Assembly (NCBI RefSeq): GCF_042684645.1
Contig: NZ_JBHULV010000052.1
Span: 205,229 to 269,228 of the forward strand
Length of the DNA: 64,000 nucleotides
Direction of reading: 5' to 3'
DNA from: Pseudopedobacter alpinus
GTDB lineage: Bacteria > Bacteroidota > Bacteroidia > Sphingobacteriales > Sphingobacteriaceae
Part shown: positions 25,814 to 35,548 of the stretch, piece after piece
How the letters are laid out: the number at the start of each line of letters is the position of its first letter
Position numbering within the stretch: the first letter of the stretch is position 1
Translations under genes and position numbers: made by a program
Notes under the pieces: generated by a model
Told to the model about the DNA's origin: nothing
Databases searched by the model: none
Seen by the model: the letters and a program-made list of their open reading frames with translations, nothing else

Positions 25814-26179
25814 ATGAATGATAAATCATACAATAATTTAGTAGCCTCAACAGATAAAGCCATCACCACGCAAATGGGCAAGTTTGTGCAACACCATAGG
25901 GTAAAACAAAACCGCAGTCAGGATGATGTTTCAGCAGCTGCGGGCATTAGTCGTTCTACTTTAAGTTTATTAGAAAAGGATGGGCAAACAAGCTTAAATA
26001 CTTTTATTAGGGTTTTAAGGGTTTTAGATTTGCTTTATGTGATTAATAATTTTGAGGTTTCAGATGAAATAAGTCCGCTTGCCTACGCAAAAATGAAAAA
26101 GAAAAGTCGTAAAAGGGCATCTAAGAAAAGCAATATCATCAATAATACTTTAAATGATAGCGAAGAATTATCATGGTAG
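25814..26179 (+). CDS. hipB: HipB-type XRE antitoxin
   Basis: A 121-residue protein with a Cro/C1 helix-turn-helix at about residues 22-75: HHRVKQNRSQDDVSAAAGIS then RSTLSLLEKDGQTSLNTFIR. The C-terminal tail is basic (KMKKKSRKRASKKS). In the family it binds HipA and represses the operon. Its stop codon overlaps the hipA start by 7 bases. Two candidate control sites lie upstream. Confidence 0.92.
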   Translation: MNDKSYNNLVASTDKAITTQMGKFVQHHRVKQNRSQDDVSAAAGISRSTLSLLEKDGQTSLNTFIRVLRVLDLLYVINNFEVSDEISPLAYAKMKKKSRKRASKKSNIINNTLNDSEELSW

Positions 26180-27477
26180 ATATAGCAGAAGTTAAAATTT
26201 GGGGTTTGTTGGTTGGTGCTGTTAAATGGGATGCGCAATTACAGTTAGCAAGTTTTGAGTATGCACCAGATTTTTTAAAAAAAGGATGGGATTTAGCGCC
26301 TATAAAAATGCCGATTGGTAACGGAGCAAGAATTTATAATTTCCCAGAATTAAGAAAAAACAAAAACAATACGGTTGATACTTTTAAAGGTTTACCCGGT
26401 TTATTAGCCGATGTTTTGCCGGATAGGTACGGTAACCAATTGATAAATATTTGGCTGGCACAACAAGGAAGGGCATTAAATAGCATGAACCCGGTAGAGC
26501 AATTATGCTTTATAGGTTCAAGGGCGATGGGCGCATTAGAGTTTAGGCCTGCTCAAATTGCTGAAAACACAAAAAATTTTGCCATACAATTAGATAGTTT
26601 GGTGGAGGTTGCACAAAGATTATTGACAGATAAAGAGGCTTTTAATACAAATTTAAGTGAAGATGATGAAACGGCTTTGAGCCAAATTTTAAAAATAGGA
26701 ACTTCTGCTGGTGGTGCAAGACCAAAAGCGGTAATTGCTTATAATCATTTAACTGGCGAGGTACGGTCTGGACAAACAAATGTGCCTAACGGTTTTGAAC
26801 ATTGGTTAATTAAGTTAGATGGAGTTTATGATGCGCAATTTGGAGAAAGTAGCGGTTGGGGAAAGGTAGAATATGCTTATTATTTAATGGCCACTGCTTG
26901 TGGTATTGAAATGTCTGAATGTAAATTGTTAGAAGAAAACACAAGGGCACATTTTATGACCAAACGTTTTGATAGAGAAGGGAATAATACGAAACACCAT
27001 ATTCAAACTTTATGCGGTATTCAGCATTTTGATTATAATAATTTGCAAAGCTATAGTTACGAACAAGTTTTTTTAACCATGCGATTGTTACGCTTAAGCT
27101 ATCCAGAAGCCGAGCAAATGTTTAAAAGAATGGTTTTTAATGTTTTGGCTACCAATTGCGATGACCATACTAAAAACTTTTCTTTTATGTTGAAGCAGGG
27201 CGGTAAATGGCAATTGGCACCAGCTTATGATGTTTGTTATTCTTTTGATGCCAATAACGTTTGGGTAAACCAACAAACATTAAGTGTGAATGGCAAATTT
27301 AAGAACATCAATAAAGAAGATTTGTTAACTATAGCCGAAGCTAACAATATCAAAAAAGCAGAGAAAATTATAGATGATATTAATAGTGAAATTAAGAAAT
27401 GGCTCAATTACGCCAATGAAGTAGGTGTGAGGGATGATTTAAAAGAAACAATCCAGAAGAATTTGCATACTTTGTAA
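26173..27477 (+). CDS. hipA: HipA-family serine/threonine kinase toxin
   Basis: This 434-residue HipA kinase covers the full family length of about 440 residues. An N-terminal subdomain (about 1-110) precedes the core, which has the phosphorylatable glycine-rich loop GTSAGGARPKA (about 176-186). The catalytic loop is NCDDHTKNF (about 327-335), followed by the DFG-equivalent PAYDVCYSF. E. coli HipA phosphorylates glutamyl-tRNA synthetase; other family members hit other tRNA synthetases, so the target here is open. It is one unsplit polypeptide, unlike HipS/HipT systems, and overlaps hipB. Confidence 0.93.
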   Translation: MVDIAEVKIWGLLVGAVKWDAQLQLASFEYAPDFLKKGWDLAPIKMPIGNGARIYNFPELRKNKNNTVDTFKGLPGLLADVLPDRYGNQLINIWLAQQGRALNSMNPVEQLCFIGSRAMGALEFRPAQIAENTKNFAIQLDSLVEVAQRLLTDKEAFNTNLSEDDETALSQILKIGTSAGGARPKAVIAYNHLTGEVRSGQTNVPNGFEHWLIKLDGVYDAQFGESSGWGKVEYAYYLMATACGIEMSECKLLEENTRAHFMTKRFDREGNNTKHHIQTLCGIQHFDYNNLQSYSYEQVFLTMRLLRLSYPEAEQMFKRMVFNVLATNCDDHTKNFSFMLKQGGKWQLAPAYDVCYSFDANNVWVNQQTLSVNGKFKNINKEDLLTIAEANNIKKAEKIIDDINSEIKKWLNYANEVGVRDDLKETIQKNLHTL

Positions 27478-27482
27478 TCAAA

Positions 27483-28955
27483 TCAGTCCTTGTTTAACAA
27501 CCAATTTTCAGCTGCTTTTAATTCAGCATCAGTATCATCTTTTGTTTTCTCTACCACAACATCTGGCATTATACTGCTTAAGTAACGCTTTTTATTACGG
27601 TCGGCAGTTAAAGAAGTAGCTAAAACTAAAGCAGTACCGTTAGATAATCTAAAAATTCTATTTCCGGTAGTGTAACCACCTGTTGCTTGTCCAAATGTTT
27701 TTAAATTCGGTTTGCCAATAAAAGACATGGCGGTCATTTCGCCGCTACTACTGGTTTTTTTGCCAATTAATACGGCCACATTTGGAGCTTTATGCTTTAA
27801 TAAATAAGAATTTTTTAATTTTAATATGATAGAATTTTTACCAGTTCCTGTAGCTCCGTTTTTATAGAACCATCTATTTTTAATATCCTCTTTAACGGTA
27901 GCTTTTATAAAATAACCTAAGGTGCCGTCACCAATTAACGGTCCAAGTCCAGCAATCATTGGGTACATATTTCCTCCTGTATTATCTCTTAAATCAACCA
28001 CCCAGTTTTTTATAGGATTATTGTGTTCTAAATTTTTAATCAAATTTTGAATGGTGTCTGTAAATTGTAGAGAAACTGTTTTGTTGGTAGATGCAAATCC
28101 TGGGACATAAATATAACCTATTTTGCTTCCTAATAATTTGGCCTTAGGTTTAAGCGGATTTGAGTTTGTACGGGTATAATTATCTGCATTGGTTTTTGAT
28201 TGTACAAATGAGTGATTGTCGCCAACTTTCCTCAACTGTTTGATTATGTAATCAGTCAAAACCTTTGCCTCACTAATAGTATTTAATCCTTTAGCCAATT
28301 GCTGTAAATCTTTGTCAATTTGCTCCCAATTTAAAGAATCTGTATAAATAGAATTTGTTTTTACGATGGTTTTAAATTCTTTAACATAATTGCTTACCAT
28401 TTGTGAAGCATCTTCAGCACTTTTTGCCGATTGCTCCAAATTAAAATCATCAAACCAAGCTGTTCCATCGCCACTTACATAACCGCCAATTAAAAGTTTT
28501 TTAGCATTGGTATCAACGCTTAACACCAAATTGTATTTCTTCCAATCCGTATCTCCATTAACAAATAAGTCTTGCATTTCCGAGTTTTGAAAACCAATTT
28601 GTTTATCGTTTCTATCCCAAATTTGACACCACAATGCAGCGTTTCCTTTTAACGCTTGTGTTTTAATAAAAGCTGTTAGCTTAATGTTTTCTAATCTGTT
28701 AACAGAAATATTTATGATTTGTGAAAAAGGAACAAATTCTGTTTTTGATGTTTGTGTTCCAGTTATTTTTAAAGCATTAATACCGCTGTGTTTTGCAACT
28801 GTATCTAAGGTGTAACTGAAATTTGCAGGTGGTTTTATTCCCCAAATTAATGGCTTGTTTTGAGGTGTTGTCTGTTCAAAACCTGGGTTTAATATTTGGG
28901 ATTTTGCAGAAAAAGCCGTAATTAAAAATGTGATGATGATTAAGGTAGTTTTCAT
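27483..28955 (-). CDS. Secreted S41-family peptidase
   Basis: A 490-residue exported protein. The signal peptide is MKTTLIIITFLITAFSAKS. A beta-sandwich, carbohydrate-binding-like domain (about 20-170) precedes the S41 tail-specific protease core (about 270-480). Core motifs are VDLRDNTGGNMYPM (about 318-331) and the catalytic serine in GKKTSSSGEMTAMSF (about 397-411). No PDZ domain is evident. Proteins of this layout are common in Bacteroidota. It is convergent with hipA, with five bases between the stops. Confidence 0.88.
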   Translation of the reverse strand: MKTTLIIITFLITAFSAKSQILNPGFEQTTPQNKPLIWGIKPPANFSYTLDTVAKHSGINALKITGTQTSKTEFVPFSQIINISVNRLENIKLTAFIKTQALKGNAALWCQIWDRNDKQIGFQNSEMQDLFVNGDTDWKKYNLVLSVDTNAKKLLIGGYVSGDGTAWFDDFNLEQSAKSAEDASQMVSNYVKEFKTIVKTNSIYTDSLNWEQIDKDLQQLAKGLNTISEAKVLTDYIIKQLRKVGDNHSFVQSKTNADNYTRTNSNPLKPKAKLLGSKIGYIYVPGFASTNKTVSLQFTDTIQNLIKNLEHNNPIKNWVVDLRDNTGGNMYPMIAGLGPLIGDGTLGYFIKATVKEDIKNRWFYKNGATGTGKNSIILKLKNSYLLKHKAPNVAVLIGKKTSSSGEMTAMSFIGKPNLKTFGQATGGYTTGNRIFRLSNGTALVLATSLTADRNKKRYLSSIMPDVVVEKTKDDTDAELKAAENWLLNKD

Positions 28956-29058
28956 ATTTATAAAAGTAAAAAATGAAAATTCAAAAGCAATTAAAAACAG
29001 TTTTAAAGTTTAGATTGAAAACTTATTTGTGAGATAATTAAAGATTGCCTGTAATAAA

Positions 29059-29279
29059 AAATGCCGCTTTTTCAGGAGGGCACTGAAAAAGTCCTTGTGA
29101 AAAAATGTCGTATTAAACATTGAGAAAAAACGGCAGATAAGGCCTCTTAGAATCGGCTAATTGCAAAATAAAATTTAGGAGATTGCGAATATCACAAAGA
29201 AAAGGGCTTATGGAATAAAAAATTCATAAGCCCTTTTTTAATGGGTAGGTTTTCAGTGCCCTCTTTTTCAGCGGCATTT
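29059..29279. mobile_element. MITE-like element or insertion-sequence remnant with nested terminal inverted repeats
   Basis: Outer ends AAATGCCGC and GCGGCATTT form a 9-base inverted repeat. Inner segments GAGGGCACTGAAAA (29076-29089) and TTTTCAGTGCCCTC (29250-29263) form a perfect 14-base inverted repeat. Between outer and inner arms both sides carry TTTTTCA in the same orientation, not inverted. The 221-base unit encodes no protein. It contains a terminator-like hairpin and ends four bases before the ettA stop. The arms recall the ends of a transposon, but I cannot name the family. Confidence 0.7.
29201..29239 (+). terminator. Hairpin with U-run inside the inverted-repeat element
   Basis: AAAGGGCTTATG (29201-29212) pairs with CATAAGCCCTTT (29225-29236), and a T-run follows. 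It has the form of an intrinsic terminator on the plus strand, and by its A-rich other side could also act on the minus strand after ettA. Confidence 0.6.
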
Positions 29280-29282
29280 CCT

Positions 29283-30962
29283 TTAAACAATCTTTCTATA
29301 TTTGATCCTTTTTGGAGCAACATCACCTAAACGTTTCTTTCTGTTTTCTTCGTAATCAGAATAATTACCTTCAAAAAAGTAAACTTGCGAATCGCCTTCA
29401 AAGGCTAAAATATGTGTACAAATACGATCTAAAAACCACCTATCGTGAGAAATAACAACAGCACAACCACCAAAATCATCTAAAGCTTCTTCTAAAGCCC
29501 TTAAAGTATTAACGTCAATATCGTTTGTTGGCTCATCCAGTAACAAAACATTACTACCTTCTTTTAAAGTGATGGCTAAATGCACACGGTTTCTCTCTCC
29601 TCCAGATAAAACACCAACTTTCTTTTGTTGGTCCGCACCGTTAAAGTTAAAACGAGAAACATACGCTCTAGAGTTGGTTACTCTATTGCCTAATTGCATA
29701 CTCTCTAATCCACCAGTAATGTTTTCCCAAACAGATTTTTCAGCATCTAAGTCATCATGACTTTGATCTACGTAACCTAATTTTACAGTATCTCCAACCC
29801 TGAAAGTTCCGCTATCTGGTTGATCTTGTCCGGTAATTAAACGGAACAAAGTAGTTTTACCCGCTCCGTTGGGGCCAATTATACCAACAATTCCTGCTGG
29901 AGGTAAAGAGAAATTCAAATTATCAAACAAAACCTTATCACCAAAAGCTTTCGTCACATTGGTTGCCTCTATTACCACATTTCCTAAACGTGGCCCCGGA
30001 GGAATAAACAGCTCTAATCTTTCTTCGCGTTCTTTAGTTTCTTCAGAAGCTAGTTTTTCGTAATTAGATAAACGAGCCTTAGATTTAGCATGACGAGCCT
30101 TAGGAGCCATTTTACTCCATTCTAATTCACGCTCTAAAGTTTTCTGACGCTTACTTTCTGTTTTTTCTTCTTGTGCTAAACGTTTAGATTTTTGATCTAA
30201 CCAACTGGTGTAATTCCCTTTCCAAGGTAAACCTTCGCCACGGTCTAATTCTAAAATCCAACCAGCAACGTTATCTAAGAAATACCTATCGTGGGTAACA
30301 GCAATTACAGTTCCTGCATATTGTTGCAAATGCTGTTCTAACCAGTCAATAGACTCTGCATCCAAGTGGTTGGTTGGCTCATCTAATAATAAAACATCTG
30401 GTTGTTGTATCAATAAGCGACAAAGTGCTACCCTTCTACGTTCACCTCCTGACAAAGTGGCTATATTTGTATCAGGTTCAGGGCAACGTAGAGCATCCAT
30501 TGCTCTTTCTAACTTTGCATCTAAGCTCCAGCCATCCACAGCATCAATTTGATCTTGCAATTCGCCTTGTCTGTTCATTAGTTTATCCATCGCATCAGCG
30601 TTTTCATAAACCTCTGGCAAGCCAAATTTTTCATTGATCTCTTCGTACTCCTTTATAATATCAGTTATTGCTTTAGCGCCTTCTTCCACAATTTCTCTAA
30701 CTGTTTTAGTTGGGTCTAATTGAGGCTCTTGGGCTAAATAACCCACGGTATAGCCTGGCGAAAAAACTACTTCACCTTGGTAAGCCTTATCTAAACCAGC
30801 AATAATTTTTAATACTGATGATTTTCCAGAACCATTTAAACCGATTACGCCAATTTTAGCTCCGTAAAAAAAAGATAAATAAATATTCTTTAAAACCTGT
30901 TTCTGAGGCGGATAAATCTTATTTACCCCAGCCATTGAAAATATTATTTTCTCGTCTGCCAT
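29283..30962 (-). CDS. ettA: Energy-dependent translational throttle protein EttA (ABC-F)
   Basis: A 559-residue soluble ABC-F ATPase with two nucleotide-binding domains and no membrane segments. Walker A is GLNGSGKS in domain 1 and GPNGAGKT in domain 2. The signatures LSGGERRR and LSGGERNR and the DEPTNHLD and DEPTNDID motifs are present. A charged linker at about 240-310 is the P-site tRNA interaction motif region. EttA gates the first elongation step according to energy state. The ATG at 30962 (MADEKIIFSM) follows AAAGGAAAAA; the frame opens 14 codons earlier, but that part is not family-like. Confidence 0.95.
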   Translation of the reverse strand: MADEKIIFSMAGVNKIYPPQKQVLKNIYLSFFYGAKIGVIGLNGSGKSSVLKIIAGLDKAYQGEVVFSPGYTVGYLAQEPQLDPTKTVREIVEEGAKAITDIIKEYEEINEKFGLPEVYENADAMDKLMNRQGELQDQIDAVDGWSLDAKLERAMDALRCPEPDTNIATLSGGERRRVALCRLLIQQPDVLLLDEPTNHLDAESIDWLEQHLQQYAGTVIAVTHDRYFLDNVAGWILELDRGEGLPWKGNYTSWLDQKSKRLAQEEKTESKRQKTLERELEWSKMAPKARHAKSKARLSNYEKLASEETKEREERLELFIPPGPRLGNVVIEATNVTKAFGDKVLFDNLNFSLPPAGIVGIIGPNGAGKTTLFRLITGQDQPDSGTFRVGDTVKLGYVDQSHDDLDAEKSVWENITGGLESMQLGNRVTNSRAYVSRFNFNGADQQKKVGVLSGGERNRVHLAITLKEGSNVLLLDEPTNDIDVNTLRALEEALDDFGGCAVVISHDRWFLDRICTHILAFEGDSQVYFFEGNYSDYEENRKKRLGDVAPKRIKYRKIV

Positions 30963-31155
30963 TTTTTCCTTTAATTGAGGTGCAAATATCGTTTTTTTGG
31001 TCAAATTCGAGTAATTATTCTCAAATACGAATCATTATTGGAGTTTTCAACGTATTTGGATATATTGTTGATAAATACTAACAAAACAATCTGTTCGGTT
31101 TATAAAACAATTTTATACATTAGAACGTTCAACACATTAAGAGAAAGGTTTTATT

Positions 31156-33705
31156 ATGGAAGCTAAATTTTCACCAAGAGTAAAAGATGTTATTTCTTAC
31201 AGCAGAGAAGAAGCTTTAAGATTAGGCCACGATTATATTGGAACAGAGCATTTATTATTGGGTTTGATTAGAGAGGGAGACGGCATGGCTATAAAGATTT
31301 TAAAATCTTTAAGTGTTGACACTTCTAAACTACGCAGAGCTGTTGAGGATGCTGTTAGAGGTAATTCTGGCACTACAGTTAATTTAGGGAATATCCCTTT
31401 AACAAAACAAGCTGAAAAGGTGCTTAAAATCACTTATTTAGAAGCAAAAATATTTAAGAGCGATATTATAGGTACTGAGCATTTACTGCTTTCAGTATTA
31501 AGAGAAGAAGACAATATTGCATCTCAAATTTTAGCGCAGTTTAATTTAAACTACGAAATTTTTAAAGCTGAGGTAGAGCATAATAAAGATGGATTTAGAG
31601 ATGAGCCAACTAATTCTGCTGCCGAAGGCGATGATTATAAAGAGGATGATGCTTTTACTGCTCCTAAAAAAGTTTCAGATATTAAATCTAAAACTCCAGT
31701 ATTAGACAATTTTGGTAGAGACTTAACCAAAATGGCTGAGGATGGGAAATTAGATCCGATTGTAGGTAGAGAAAAAGAAATTGAAAGAGTTTCTCAAATT
31801 TTATCCCGAAGAAAGAAAAACAATCCAATTTTAATTGGAGAACCAGGTGTTGGTAAATCTGCCATAGCAGAAGGTTTAGCTTTAAGAATTGTACAACGTA
31901 AAGTTTCTAGGGTTTTATTTGGAAAAAGAGTAGTAACGCTTGATTTAGCTTCTTTGGTTGCTGGTACCAAATACCGTGGCCAGTTTGAAGAACGTATGAA
32001 AGCGGTGATGAACGAGCTAGAAAAATCTCCAGATGTAATTTTATTTATCGATGAGATACATACTATAGTTGGTGCTGGTGGAGCCTCTGGTTCTTTAGAT
32101 GCTTCAAATATGTTTAAACCTGCATTAGCTAGGGGAGAAATTCAATGTATTGGTGCAACTACTTTAGATGAATACCGTCAGTATATAGAAAAAGATGGTG
32201 CTTTAGATCGTCGTTTCCAAAAGGTAATGATTGAGCCTGCAACACCAACGGAAACTATTGAGATATTAAACAGAATTAAAGATAAATACGAAGATCACCA
32301 CGGAGTAACTTATACAGACGAAGCAATAAATGCTTGTGTAAACTTAACTACAAGGTATATTACAGATAGGTTTTTACCTGATAAAGCCATAGATGCTTTA
32401 GATGAAGCAGGTTCTCGTGTTCATTTAACCAATATTCATGTTCCGCAAAACATTATTGATATTGAGCAGAAAATTGAGTTGATTAAGGTTGAAAAAAATA
32501 GAGTTGTTAAAAGTCAGAAATATGAAGAAGCTGCTAAATTAAGAGATACTGAGAAAAATTTAATAGAGGAATTAGATGCAGCTAAAGTAGAATGGGAGGC
32601 AGAAACTAAAACCAAGCGTTATACAGTAACAGAAGATAATGTTGCTGAGGTTGTTTCTATGATGACCGGTATTCCTTTACAACGAGTTGGACAAACAGAT
32701 AGCACAAAGCTATTAAACATGTTTGATAAGATTAATGAGAAAATTATTGGTCAGGATGATGCGATTAAGAAATTAACTAAAGCCATACAAAGAACAAGAG
32801 CGGGATTAAAAGATCCTAAAAAACCAATTGGCTCATTTATTTTTTTAGGCCCAACAGGTGTAGGTAAAACAGAATTAGCTAAAGAATTAGCAAGGTTCAT
32901 GTTTGATTCTGATGATTCTTTGATTCAGATTGACATGAGTGAATACATGGAGAAATTTGCTGTTTCACGTTTAGTGGGAGCGCCTCCGGGATATGTAGGT
33001 TACGAAGAAGGCGGACAATTAACAGAAAAAGTTAGACGCAAGCCGTATGCAGTAATTTTATTAGATGAGATTGAAAAAGCACATCCAGACGTTTTTAATA
33101 TCTTATTACAAGTTTTAGATGAAGGTCAGTTAACAGATTCATTAGGGCGTAAAGTTGATTTTAGAAACACCATAGTAATTATGACTTCTAACATTGGCGC
33201 TCGCCAGTTAAAAGATTTTGGGCAAGGTGTTGGTTTTACAACTTCTGCAAAAGCTTTACAAGCTGAAACACATAGCAGATCAGTGATTGAAGGTGCTTTA
33301 AAGAAAGCTTTTGCACCAGAGTTTTTGAACAGGGTTGATGATGTGATTGTGTTTAACTCTTTAGCTAAAGAAGAAATATTCAAAATTATTGATATTGAAT
33401 TGAAAGCTTTATTTGGTAGAGTAAGTGCTTTAGGTTATGAAATTAAGTTAACAGAAGAAGCCAAAGATTATATTGCCGAAAAAGGTTTTGATGCTAATTT
33501 TGGAGCAAGACCGTTAAAAAGAGCTATTCAGAAATTTTTAGAAGACCCAATTGCCGAAGAAATTTTAAAAGGTGATGTAGCTGAAGGAGATGTGATGGAA
33601 GTTGGTTTTGATAAAGAAAAAGAAGAAATTGTTATCGTTGGCAAAGCTGCTAAAAAGAAGAAAAAGAAGGAAGAAGAGAAAGAGGAAAAAGAAGGCGGAG
33701 AATAA
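31156..33705 (+). CDS. clpC: ClpC AAA+ unfoldase of the Clp protease
   Basis: An 849-residue Hsp100 protein that unfolds substrates for ClpP. The N-terminal Clp repeat domain is at about 1-145. AAA-1 has GEPGVGKS near 230 and LFIDEIHTIVGAGG, and a UVR segment EEAAKLRDTEKNL at about 455 marks the ClpC type. AAA-2 has GPTGVGKT near 570, and a D2-small domain with GFDANFGARPLKR follows. The tail is unusual, a run of lysines followed by Glu/Lys repeats (last about 20 residues). The gene is divergent from ettA. No mcsA or mcsB is next to it. Confidence 0.96.
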   Translation: MEAKFSPRVKDVISYSREEALRLGHDYIGTEHLLLGLIREGDGMAIKILKSLSVDTSKLRRAVEDAVRGNSGTTVNLGNIPLTKQAEKVLKITYLEAKIFKSDIIGTEHLLLSVLREEDNIASQILAQFNLNYEIFKAEVEHNKDGFRDEPTNSAAEGDDYKEDDAFTAPKKVSDIKSKTPVLDNFGRDLTKMAEDGKLDPIVGREKEIERVSQILSRRKKNNPILIGEPGVGKSAIAEGLALRIVQRKVSRVLFGKRVVTLDLASLVAGTKYRGQFEERMKAVMNELEKSPDVILFIDEIHTIVGAGGASGSLDASNMFKPALARGEIQCIGATTLDEYRQYIEKDGALDRRFQKVMIEPATPTETIEILNRIKDKYEDHHGVTYTDEAINACVNLTTRYITDRFLPDKAIDALDEAGSRVHLTNIHVPQNIIDIEQKIELIKVEKNRVVKSQKYEEAAKLRDTEKNLIEELDAAKVEWEAETKTKRYTVTEDNVAEVVSMMTGIPLQRVGQTDSTKLLNMFDKINEKIIGQDDAIKKLTKAIQRTRAGLKDPKKPIGSFIFLGPTGVGKTELAKELARFMFDSDDSLIQIDMSEYMEKFAVSRLVGAPPGYVGYEEGGQLTEKVRRKPYAVILLDEIEKAHPDVFNILLQVLDEGQLTDSLGRKVDFRNTIVIMTSNIGARQLKDFGQGVGFTTSAKALQAETHSRSVIEGALKKAFAPEFLNRVDDVIVFNSLAKEEIFKIIDIELKALFGRVSALGYEIKLTEEAKDYIAEKGFDANFGARPLKRAIQKFLEDPIAEEILKGDVAEGDVMEVGFDKEKEEIVIVGKAAKKKKKKEEEKEEKEGGE

Positions 33706-33724
33706 TTATTTCCTTTAAAATTTA

Positions 33725-33764
33725 AAAAGCTGTTTCAAGGCAAAACTTGAAACAGCTTTTTTTT
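33725..33764. terminator. Terminator after clpC
   Basis: AAAAGCTGTTTCAAG pairs with CTTGAAACAGCTTTT across a 6-base loop, followed by eight T. It is a strong intrinsic terminator for clpC. The flanking A-run means it could also work on the other strand. Confidence 0.9.
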
Positions 33765-33919
33765 GCTTGTTATTTTGGTATTAAGAAACTCATTAAAATG
33801 AAAAGATAAATTCCGCAATAGTTGACCATCAACAAAACAATTGTAAAATACATACTGCAATTAAATCTAAACACACCAATCCTTTTGTTTTTAGAAATAA
33901 TATCTACTAAATTGTAATT

Positions 33920-35548
33920 ATGGATATGGAATTCAATAAAAATGAAGACGTCAACAAACAATTAGTAGATGCTTTAAAATATAAACTGAAACAAGTTTAT
34001 TTAGGTGGCGGTAAAATATCAGCTGATAAGCAAAAGGCTAAAGGTAAAATGTTGGTTCGTGAAAGGGTAAAGTATTTATTGGATAACGATCAACCATTTT
34101 TAGAAATTGGAGCTTTTGCTGCTGATGGAATGTATGAGGATGTGGGCGGTTGTCCATCTGCTGGAGTTGTTTGTGGTATTGGATATGTAAGTGGCAGGCA
34201 GTGTATGGTTGTAGCAAATGATGCAACTGTTAAAGCCGGTGCTTGGTTTCCTATGACGGCAAAAAAGAATTTAAGAGCACAAGAAATAGCCATGGAAAAC
34301 CGCTTGCCAACCATTTATTTGGTAGATTCTGCAGGTGTGTTTTTACCCATGCAAGACGAAATTTTCCCTGATAAAGAGCATTTTGGGCGTATTTTCAGAA
34401 ACAATGCCATTATGAGCGCCGAGGGGATTATCCAAATAGCAGCAATAATGGGTTCTTGTGTAGCTGGCGGTGCTTATTTGCCAATTATGAGTGATGAAGC
34501 TATGATTGTTGATGGTACTGGCTCTGTTTTTTTAGCAGGTTCTTATTTGGTAAAATCAGCTATCGGCGAAAGCGTAGATAATGAAACTTTAGGAGGGGCT
34601 ACCACACATTGCGAAATTTCTGGCGTTACAGATTATAAACATGAAAATGATGCCACTTGTTTAGATGCTATAAAAAGTATCATGGCTAAAATTGGCAAAC
34701 CAGAGGATGCTGGTTTTAACAAAATAAAATCAATTGCTCCTAAACAAAAAATAGAAAATGTTTACGGTATTTTACCAGATGCTAGAGACAAACCCTATGA
34801 TATGCACCAACTTTTAGATTGTTTTATTGATGCAGATAGTTTTGATGAATATAAAGCAGGTTATGGACAAAGCATTGTTTGCGGTTTAGCCAGAGTAGAG
34901 GGTTGGGCAGTTGGTATTGTTGCCAATCAACGTAAAGTAGTGAAATCTAAAAAGGGTGAAATGCAGTTTGGAGGTGTAATCTATTCAGATTCGGCAGATA
35001 AAGCTACCCGATTTATTATGAACTGTAACCAAAAGAAAATTCCATTGGTTTTTTTACAGGATGTAACTGGTTTTATGGTGGGTTCCAGATCTGAACATGG
35101 GGGTATTATTAAAGATGGTGCTAAAATGGTGAATGCTGTTGCAAATTCTGTTGTCCCAAAATTTACAATTGTAATTGGTAATTCTTACGGAGCCGGAAAT
35201 TATGCCATGTGCGGAAAGGCGTATGATCCAAGGTTGATTTTTGCTTGGCCAACTGCTAAAATTGCGGTAATGAGTGGCGCATCGGCAGGTAAAACTTTAT
35301 GGCAAATTCAAAGTGCCAGTATGAAAAAAGCTGGTGAAGAAATAACGAAAGAGGAAGAGGAAAAACAAATTAAATTAATTACTGATAGGTATAACGAACA
35401 AACTACACCATATTATGCTGCTTCTCGTTTATGGGTTGATGGCGTAATAGATCCTGTAGAAACCCGTAAAGCTATTGCTATGGGCATTGAAGCAGCAAAC
35501 CAATCGCCAATTAAAAAACGTTTTAATGTGGGGATGATTCAAACTTAA
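33920..35548 (+). CDS. Acyl-CoA carboxylase, carboxyltransferase beta chain (methylcrotonyl-CoA carboxylase-like)
   Basis: This 542-residue biotin-dependent carboxyltransferase transfers CO2 from carboxybiotin to an acyl-CoA. IYLVDSAGVFLPMQDEIFPD (about 129-148) and the following FGRIFRNNAIMS block match the methylcrotonyl-CoA carboxylase beta chain more than propionyl-CoA types. The second crotonase-like half has FLQDVTGFMVG (about 379-389) and SYGAGNYAMCG. Neither the biotin carboxylase nor the biotin carrier protein is in the window. The ATG at 33920 is followed by a second ATG two codons later. The 3' end overlaps the convergent hypothetical gene by 4 bases. Confidence 0.92.
   Translation: MDMEFNKNEDVNKQLVDALKYKLKQVYLGGGKISADKQKAKGKMLVRERVKYLLDNDQPFLEIGAFAADGMYEDVGGCPSAGVVCGIGYVSGRQCMVVANDATVKAGAWFPMTAKKNLRAQEIAMENRLPTIYLVDSAGVFLPMQDEIFPDKEHFGRIFRNNAIMSAEGIIQIAAIMGSCVAGGAYLPIMSDEAMIVDGTGSVFLAGSYLVKSAIGESVDNETLGGATTHCEISGVTDYKHENDATCLDAIKSIMAKIGKPEDAGFNKIKSIAPKQKIENVYGILPDARDKPYDMHQLLDCFIDADSFDEYKAGYGQSIVCGLARVEGWAVGIVANQRKVVKSKKGEMQFGGVIYSDSADKATRFIMNCNQKKIPLVFLQDVTGFMVGSRSEHGGIIKDGAKMVNAVANSVVPKFTIVIGNSYGAGNYAMCGKAYDPRLIFAWPTAKIAVMSGASAGKTLWQIQSASMKKAGEEITKEEEEKQIKLITDRYNEQTTPYYAASRLWVDGVIDPVETRKAIAMGIEAANQSPIKKRFNVGMIQT

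Larger units (their letters stand above)
28956..29282. other. Intergenic region between S41 peptidase and ettA
   Basis: The first 100 bases (28956-29058) upstream of the peptidase gene are AT-rich with no gene seen. The remaining part is taken up by the inverted-repeat element listed separately. No protein of more than about 20 codons was found. Confidence 0.6.

Noticed and set aside
33770..33961. Minus-strand hydrophobic frame of 63 codons
   Set aside because: It overlaps the start of the carboxylase gene, begins inside that gene and has no ribosome-binding site; the hydrophobic end could come from AT-rich DNA. A shorter internal form cannot be excluded but is not supported.
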